Shown here: positions 59,257-64,000 of the stretch, in pieces | Numbering within the stretch: the stretch's first letter is position 1 | How the letters are laid out: the number at the start of each line of letters is the position of its first letter | Source: Streptomyces venezuelae | GTDB taxonomy: Bacteria > Actinomycetota > Actinomycetes > Streptomycetales > Streptomycetaceae | Assembly: GCF_008642315.1 (NCBI RefSeq) | Contig: NZ_CP029192.1 | Coordinates: 8,308,001 to 8,372,000, forward strand | Length of the DNA stretch: 64,000 nt | Reading direction: 5' to 3' | Notes under the pieces: generated by a model | The model's input: only the letters and a program-made list of their open reading frames with translations | Told to the model about the DNA's origin: nothing | The model's database searches: none | Made by a program: the position numbers and the translations under genes

Positions 59257-59332
59257 CGCAGGGATAGTGCAGGAACCTTTAATAAACAAGGGCGCTAAAA
59301 CGCCGCCGGTCACGGCGATTGCGGAGGACAGG

Positions 59333-60094
59333 GTGGGGACCACGCAGCTCGAAACGGTGCCGGAGCCGAAGTACTGGCATCTGAAGACCGTGCTCAGTGA
59401 GGCGCTCGACTCCGAGTTCTCCGTCGGGGAGATCCTGCCGAACGAGCGCGATCTGGCGGCCCGCTTCGGCGTCGCCCGCGCCACCCTCCGGCAGGCTCTC
59501 GAACAGCTCGAACTCGAAGGCAGGCTCCAGCGCCGCCGCGGAGTGGGCACCACGGTCGCTCCGCCGCGGATGGGCGTGGCCGTCGGATCCGCGCAGGGCT
59601 CGTGGCCGGGCGCGGTCGGCGACGCCTGGCAGCTCGCGGACTGCGCCCCGGCGGTCCCGCCGGCGGACGTCGCCCGGATGCTGGGGACCATCGCGGACGA
59701 GCAGGTGCACGTGGTGCGCCGCACCCGTGTCTCGAACGGCCAGCCCGTGGCCGCCGAGCTGCTGTACGTGCCCACGTCCTCGGTAGCCGAGCTGACCGGC
59801 ATGGACGAGCCGTCAGGTGCGGCACGCGCGCGTGTGGTCCTGCGTGAGCTGTCCCGGCTCGGCCTCGAAGGACAGGACCGCGCCGTCGAACTCGGCTCGG
59901 CACGCGCGGACGACGCCAAGGCCCTGGACCGCCTGCCCGGCGCACCGGTGCTCGTCGTGACGACCCGCTTCCTCGCCGAGGGACGCACGGCGGCGGTCTC
60001 CGTGGCCACCTACCGCGCCGACACCTGCCGCCTCACGTTCGGGGACTCCGGCGGCGTGGAGATCCACCACGACGCCGAGCGCCGCGCTTCCTGA
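59333..60094 (+). CDS. GntR/HutC-family transcriptional regulator
   Basis: GTG 59333 follows GGAGG with about six bases. The winged helix (WHLKTVLSEALDSEFSVGEI, RDLAARFGVARATLRQALEQ, LELEGRLQRRRGVGTTV) and UTRA ligand-binding domain (VHVVRRTRVSNGQPVAAELL, VVTTRFLAEGRTAAVSVATY) are complete (253 aa), of the HutC/DasR subgroup. An amino-sugar or related metabolite is the likely ligand, by family. It precedes a ROK repressor gene on the other strand. Confidence 0.87.
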   Translation: MGTTQLETVPEPKYWHLKTVLSEALDSEFSVGEILPNERDLAARFGVARATLRQALEQLELEGRLQRRRGVGTTVAPPRMGVAVGSAQGSWPGAVGDAWQLADCAPAVPPADVARMLGTIADEQVHVVRRTRVSNGQPVAAELLYVPTSSVAELTGMDEPSGAARARVVLRELSRLGLEGQDRAVELGSARADDAKALDRLPGAPVLVVTTRFLAEGRTAAVSVATYRADTCRLTFGDSGGVEIHHDAERRAS

Positions 60095-60149
60095 CGCTGC
60101 CCCGCCCGCGCGGTCCGCGTCGATCGCGTCGCCGGCGTCTTCGCCTCAT

Positions 60150-60190
60150 CGAGGGGACCGTCTCACCGTCGTGCGGTGACGGTCCCCTCG
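60150..60190. terminator. Bidirectional terminator between GntR and ROK genes
   Basis: CGAGGGGACCGT at 60150-60161 pairs with ACGGTCCCCTCG at 60179-60190 (12-base stem). The 3' part of the ROK gene (stop at 60163) forms one arm, so the hairpin serves both convergent genes. Confidence 0.6.
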
Positions 60191-61320
60191 ACGGCGAACA
60201 GCTGCTCCTCGACGTGGTCGAGCGCCAGCCGCAGCGCCCCGGTCGACACCACCGCCTCGCCCAGCAACGACAGCGCCACCCGGGGCGGCCGCAGGCAGTA
60301 GCGCTCCAGCTCCCGGTGCAGCGGCTCCAGCACACCATCGAGCCCCGCCGCCCAGCCGCCCACGACGACCAGCTCCGGATCGAGGGCGAGGACCAGGGCG
60401 GCCACGTCGTGCACGAGCCGCTGGATGAATCGCTCCACGGCGGCCCGCGCCCGCTCGTCGCCCTCGCGCGCGTGCGCGAAGACGTCGGCGACGGCCTGCT
60501 CGTCCAAGGGGTGCAGCGGCTCGTCCGTCGTCGAGAGCAGCGTTTCCGGAGTGACCTCGCGGCCCAGCAGGTGCAGCGCGCCGATCTCGCCCGCCGCGCC
60601 GCCGTACCCCCGGTGGAGCCGCCCGCCGATCAGCGATCCCGCCCCCGGGCTCAGCCCCGCGAGGACGAACACCACGTCGTCCGTGTCGGTCGCCGCACCC
60701 TTCCAGTGCTCGGCCACGGCCGCGGCGTTGGCGTCGTTCTCGACGAGGACCGGGCACTTGAACGACCGGCGCAGCCGCTCGCCCAGCTGCAGCCCCGTCC
60801 ACTCGGGCAGCGCCGTGCTCAGCCGCACCGTGCCGTCCGCGTCCAGGATGCCTGGACTGCCCACTCCGACGGCCCGCAGCGAACTGCGGGCGATCCCGGC
60901 GCGGCGCAGCAGATCGGCGACCGCCGTCCGCAGACGTTCGAGCCGGTCGTCCGCCGAGGCCTCCGCGGAGACGGCCTTCGACGCCGCCCCGAGGATCTTG
61001 CCGTCCAGGTCCGAGAGCACGGCGGCCACCCGGTGGGGGCCGATCTCCAGCCCGAGCAGATGTCCCGCCTCCGCCCGGAACCGGAACTTCCGTGCAGGCC
61101 GGCCCTGGCGCCGCGCGCCGCCGTCCTCGGCCGCCGACTCCACCACGAGCCCGGCCTCGATGAGCCCTTCGACGACCCCCTCGACGGTGGGCCGGGAGAG
61201 CCCGGTCACGCGGGTGATCTCCGTGAGCGTCGCCAAGTCCGCGGCGCGCAGCGCGTGCAGCACCACCGCGGAGTTGATACGCCGCAACAGAGAGGGGTCC
61301 CCGCCGCTCAGCTGCCCCAA
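60163..61320 (-). CDS. ROK-family transcriptional repressor
   Basis: TTG 61320 (LGQLSGGDPSLLRRINSAVV) has AGGGAGG seven bases upstream; earlier in-frame codons lack a ribosome site. The HTH (TLTEITRVTGLSRPTVEGVV) is followed by a ROK sugar-kinase-like domain: GLEIGPHRVAAVLSDLDG (ATP site), CPVLVENDANAAAVAEHWKG, and GYGGAAGEIGALHLLG; the last lacks the usual Cys-rich zinc motif, as some repressors do. 385 aa. Sugar-responsive repression is expected. Confidence 0.85.
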   Translation of the reverse strand: MGQLSGGDPSLLRRINSAVVLHALRAADLATLTEITRVTGLSRPTVEGVVEGLIEAGLVVESAAEDGGARRQGRPARKFRFRAEAGHLLGLEIGPHRVAAVLSDLDGKILGAASKAVSAEASADDRLERLRTAVADLLRRAGIARSSLRAVGVGSPGILDADGTVRLSTALPEWTGLQLGERLRRSFKCPVLVENDANAAAVAEHWKGAATDTDDVVFVLAGLSPGAGSLIGGRLHRGYGGAAGEIGALHLLGREVTPETLLSTTDEPLHPLDEQAVADVFAHAREGDERARAAVERFIQRLVHDVAALVLALDPELVVVGGWAAGLDGVLEPLHRELERYCLRPPRVALSLLGEAVVSTGALRLALDHVEEQLFAVEGTVTARR

Positions 61321-61417
61321 CGTCCGTCCTCCCTGCTCGTGCGCGTGATGGCCGGATCGTACTCGCAGGACGGTACGGCGGCGAGGGCCGGGCCCGCCTG
61401 CACCGCACACACGGCCG

Positions 61418-62098
61418 TCACCCCGGTGCGACGAAACCGGATTCGTACGCGGCGATGACCGCCTGCGTCCGGTCCCGCGCCCCGAGCTTCGCGAGGACGG
61501 CACTGACATGCGACTTGACCGTCTCCGTGCCGACGACGAGGCGGGTGGCGATCTCCGCGTTCGACAGACCGCGCGCCATCAGCCGCAGCACCTCCGCCTC
61601 GCGCTCCGTCAGCGCGGCCTTCTCCAGGGCGTCCCGGGCCTGCGGATTGCCGCGCTCCGCCCCGTACTCGCCGGCCAGCTGCCGGACCGCCGCGGGGAAC
61701 AGCAGCGACTCGCCCTCGGCGACGAGCCGCACCGCGTGCACGATCTCCGCGGGCCTGGCGCGCTTCAGCAGGAACCCGTCGGCGCCCGCGCGCAGCGCCT
61801 CGTACACGTACTCGTCGTTCTCGAAGGTCGTCACCACCAGGATCTTCGGGGGATCCTGCACGGTACGCAGCACCGCGCGGGTCGCCTCGATGCCGTCGAG
61901 CAGCGGCATGCGGACGTCCATCGCGACCACGTCGGGGCGCAGCTCGCGGACGAGGGGGATCACCGCCGCGCCGTCCGCCGCCTCGCCCACCACGCGGATG
62001 TCCGGCTGCGCCTCCAGGACGGCACGCAGGCCCGCGCGTACGAGGGGTTCGTCGTCGACGAGGAGCACTGTGACCGGCATTCGGTCAGCGTAGATCAT
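61418..62098 (-). CDS. NarL/LuxR-family response regulator
   Basis: The start at 62098 overlaps the kinase stop by four bases (ATGA); MPVTVLLVDD at 62080 is an alternative. The receiver has DDEP (acidic pair), AMDVRMPLLDG (phospho-Asp), VVTTFENDEYV (Thr) and FLLKRA (Lys); the C-terminal LuxR HTH is LTEREAEVLRLMARGLSNAE. Works with the kinase encoded upstream. Confidence 0.92.
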   Translation of the reverse strand: MIYADRMPVTVLLVDDEPLVRAGLRAVLEAQPDIRVVGEAADGAAVIPLVRELRPDVVAMDVRMPLLDGIEATRAVLRTVQDPPKILVVTTFENDEYVYEALRAGADGFLLKRARPAEIVHAVRLVAEGESLLFPAAVRQLAGEYGAERGNPQARDALEKAALTEREAEVLRLMARGLSNAEIATRLVVGTETVKSHVSAVLAKLGARDRTQAVIAAYESGFVAPG

Positions 62099-63312
62099 TT
62101 CAGCGGAAGTTCGACGTGCACCTGCCACTCGCCGTCGTGCGGTCCCGTGGTGGCCCGGCCGCCGAGCAGAGTGGCGCGTTCCCGGATGCCGCGGAGTCCG
62201 CTGCCGCCGCGCCCCGTCGAACCGGTGGCATGCGGCAGCGCGTTGCGCACGTTCATCACCAGGCGGGCGTCGTCCACGGCGATGCGCAGGCGCACCGGCA
62301 CGGGGCCGGAATGGCGCAGGGCGTTGGTCAGCGCCTCCTGGAGCATGCGGTAGCCCTCGCGGGAGACGGGTCCCGGCAGCCGCTCCACCGGACCCGTCAC
62401 CTCGACGTCGACCTTCGCGCCCGAGGCACGCGCCGACTGAAGCAGCCGGTCGGCGTCGGTGAGCGTGGGCCGTCCGCTCACCGGCTGCTCGTCCTCGCGC
62501 AGCACGCGCAGGACCCGCTCCAGGTCCTCCAGCGCGGCCCGCCCGGTCTCCTCCACCGCTTCCAGGGCACGTGCGGTGAACTCCGGGTCGGACGCGGCCC
62601 TGGCGGCGCCCGCCTGGACGACGGCGACGGTCAGGGCGTGGCCTATGGAGTCGTGCAGTTCGCGCGCGATGCGGTTGCGTTCGAGGAGCTGCTCGGTGCG
62701 TTCCTCCATGACGGCGAGGCGTTCGGCGGCTGAGGGGCCGAGGAGGCGCCGGGCCACCACGGCCGTCAGATGCCCCGCCGCCAGCAGCACGCCGAGTTCC
62801 GCCAGGACGAGCAGGAGGCTCAGCGGTGCCTTGATCCAGGCCGTGTCGGGCGGGGTGAGCAACAGACCGTCCGTCTCCGGCGCCTGGTCGTTCGCACCGA
62901 CCAGGGCGAAGACCATCCCGATGAGCTGACCCGTCAGGTGAACCAGGGCGATGCCTGTCTCCAGGCGGAACACCAGCCATAGGGCGGTCCGCACCCGGTC
63001 CCGCCAGGAGGCGGAAGGGGCAACGGAGATGCCGGATTCCTCCACCTCGCCGCCCGGCACGGGCGCGTGGTGACCGGGAAACAGCATCATCCGGGCCTGC
63101 AGCCCCTCGGCCCTGCGGATGACGGGCACCAGGGCGGCCGCCACCAGCAAGGGTATGGGAGTGAGTCCGACGAGCACCCAGTCGAGGGAAGAGGGCTCGG
63201 AGAGCCCCGGATAGATCGCGGCGATCACCCAGGCGATGGCCGACCCCAAGAAGATGTGCAGCCAGCGCGTGTAGGTGACCGCACGCGTCAGCGGTCGAAG
63301 GAAGCCGGGCAT
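62095..63312 (-). CDS. Membrane sensor histidine kinase (DesK/NarX-like)
   Basis: Met 63312 (MPGFLRPLTRAVTYTRWLHI). Four or so membrane segments lie in the N-terminal half (FLGSAIAWVIAAIYPG, LDWVLVGLTPIPLLVAAALV, LIGMVFALVG, LSLLLVLAELGVLLAAGHL). The HisKA_3 phosphorylation site is in IARELHDSIGHALTVAVVQA; the ATPase has the N-box YRMLQEALTNALRHSG and GGSGLRGIRERA. 405 aa. Operon with the regulator. Confidence 0.9.
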   Translation of the reverse strand: MPGFLRPLTRAVTYTRWLHIFLGSAIAWVIAAIYPGLSEPSSLDWVLVGLTPIPLLVAAALVPVIRRAEGLQARMMLFPGHHAPVPGGEVEESGISVAPSASWRDRVRTALWLVFRLETGIALVHLTGQLIGMVFALVGANDQAPETDGLLLTPPDTAWIKAPLSLLLVLAELGVLLAAGHLTAVVARRLLGPSAAERLAVMEERTEQLLERNRIARELHDSIGHALTVAVVQAGAARAASDPEFTARALEAVEETGRAALEDLERVLRVLREDEQPVSGRPTLTDADRLLQSARASGAKVDVEVTGPVERLPGPVSREGYRMLQEALTNALRHSGPVPVRLRIAVDDARLVMNVRNALPHATGSTGRGGSGLRGIRERATLLGGRATTGPHDGEWQVHVELPLK

Positions 63313-63421
63313 GGCGTCATCGTGCCAGGCCTCCCGTACCGCAGGACTCCCCCGTGAGGGGGAGACGATCTCCCCGGGCGGGGGAAGACCCGGCGGGCCG
63401 GTGACGGCCAGGCTGATGCCC

Positions 63422-64000
63422 ATGACCAGCATCGACGTCAAAGACCTGACCAAGGAGTACGGCACGACCCGCGCCGTGGACGCCCTCACGTTCAGCGTCC
63501 GCCCCGGCCGGGTCACCGGATTCCTCGGCCCCAACGGCGCCGGCAAGTCGACCACCATGCGCCTCGTCCTCGGCCTGGACCGCCCTACCTCGGGCACGGC
63601 CACAGTGGGCGGCCGCCGCTACACCGAACTCGCCGAACCGCTGCGCCACGTAGGGGCGCTCCTCGACGCGCAGGCGGCCCACGGTTCGCGCACCGCCCGC
63701 AATCATCTCCTCGCCTTCGCGGTCAGCAACCGGCTCCCCGCGCGGCGCGTGGCCGAGGTCCTCGACGAATCCGGGCTGGCAACTGTCGCGGACAAGCGGA
63801 TCAAGACGTTCTCGCTGGGCATGCGGCAACGCCTCGGCATCGCGGCCGCGCTCCTCGGCGATCCCGAGGTCGTGATGCTGGACGAGCCCTCGAACGGGCT
63901 CGACCCCGAAGGCATCATCTGGATCCGCGAGTTGATGCGGCGCCTGGCGGCGGAGGGCCGCACGGTCCTCGTCTCCAGCCACCTCATGAACGAGACCGCG
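63422..64000 (+). CDS. ABC transporter ATP-binding protein (5' part, runs off the window)
   Basis: ATG 63422 starts MTSIDVKDLTKEYGTTRAVD. Walker A GFLGPNGAGKSTTMRLVLGL, signature FSLGMRQRLGIAAALLGDPE and Walker B VVMLDEPSNGLDPEG with SSHLMNETA (H-loop region) are intact, giving a DrrA/CcmA-like type. The reading stays open to 64000, so the stop and any permease gene lie beyond. It is divergent from the two-component pair, suggesting that pair controls it. Confidence 0.9.
   Translation, partial: MTSIDVKDLTKEYGTTRAVDALTFSVRPGRVTGFLGPNGAGKSTTMRLVLGLDRPTSGTATVGGRRYTELAEPLRHVGALLDAQAAHGSRTARNHLLAFAVSNRLPARRVAEVLDESGLATVADKRIKTFSLGMRQRLGIAAALLGDPEVVMLDEPSNGLDPEGIIWIRELMRRLAAEGRTVLVSSHLMNETA

Larger units (their letters stand above)
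59027..59332. other. Intergenic region with terminator and GntR promoter
   Basis: This region holds the sigma-factor terminator at 59071-59100 and the GntR promoter/operator at 59221-59256. No gene is seen in the rest. Confidence 0.5.

Noticed and set aside
1..64000. tRNA, rRNA and CRISPR arrays
   Set aside because: Scanned by eye for cloverleaf-like repeats, rRNA stretches and regularly spaced repeats; none was seen, though a covariance search was not possible.

Overview
The window is high-GC DNA with the gene content of an actinomycete, almost certainly Streptomyces or a close relative. Pointers are GTG and TTG starts behind purine-rich ribosome sites, a LAL-type LuxR regulator, an MmyB-like XRE regulator, an ECF41 sigma factor, a DUF574-type S-adenosyl methyltransferase and an FxLD-family class I lanthipeptide locus. 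About 1-46.5 kb is accessory and mosaic. About 46.6-64 kb looks like ordinary chromosome.

Layout. (1) 1-6.1 kb, minus strand: a lanthipeptide locus. Three short precursor genes with an F-x-L-D leader motif precede a LanB-type dehydratase that enters from the left edge and carries an apparent frameshift near 601. A small operon (EEP-fold nuclease, three unknown proteins, HATPase-like protein) faces a divergent TPR regulator at 6.4 kb. (2) 7.7-11.3 kb: an epimerase, an unknown protein, a methyltransferase, an IS5-type remnant and an HNH nuclease. (3) 11.3-26 kb: a phage packaging and head module on the minus strand (ParB-like protein, ParB-methyltransferase fusion, TerS, TerL, portal, scaffold, gpD-like decoration protein, gpE-like capsid) that ends at a strong hairpin just after the capsid genes. 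No tail or lysis genes are visible. Three plus-strand cargo genes and two membrane proteins sit among these genes. (4) 26.1-33.4 kb: scars and cargo, comprising a frameshifted ricin-type secreted protein, a LAL regulator, a secreted CdtB-like nuclease with a ricin lectin tail, a hydrolase, an arsenite-methyltransferase remnant, a recombinase remnant and a LexA-type HTH protein. (5) 33.4-39.6 kb: a tight minus-strand run of small element genes (poly-gamma-glutamate hydrolase, VRR-NUC, zinc-binding proteins, ParB) with two near-identical promoters and a repeated 12-mer. (6) 39.9-46.5 kb: FabG-like SDR, MmyB-like regulator, MBL hydrolase, a serine-recombinase fragment lacking its catalytic domain, an excisionase-like protein, a full tyrosine integrase and a 3' fragment of sbcC that probably marks the right integration boundary.

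Chromosomal part: S-adenosyl methyltransferase, two Lrp regulators (one divergent from a PLP C-S lyase-type enzyme), secreted trypsin, rhodanese, DUF885 peptidase, ACT/GNAT protein, PhoD, VOC protein, hydrolase, ECF41 sigma factor, GntR regulator with a DasR-like operator, ROK repressor, a NarL/sensor kinase pair and the start of an ABC ATPase.

The strongest leads are the head-only phage module, the CdtB-ricin toxin candidate, the three-precursor lanthipeptide locus and the shared promoter and operator motifs of the element. All calls rest on reading the sequence; no database search was possible.
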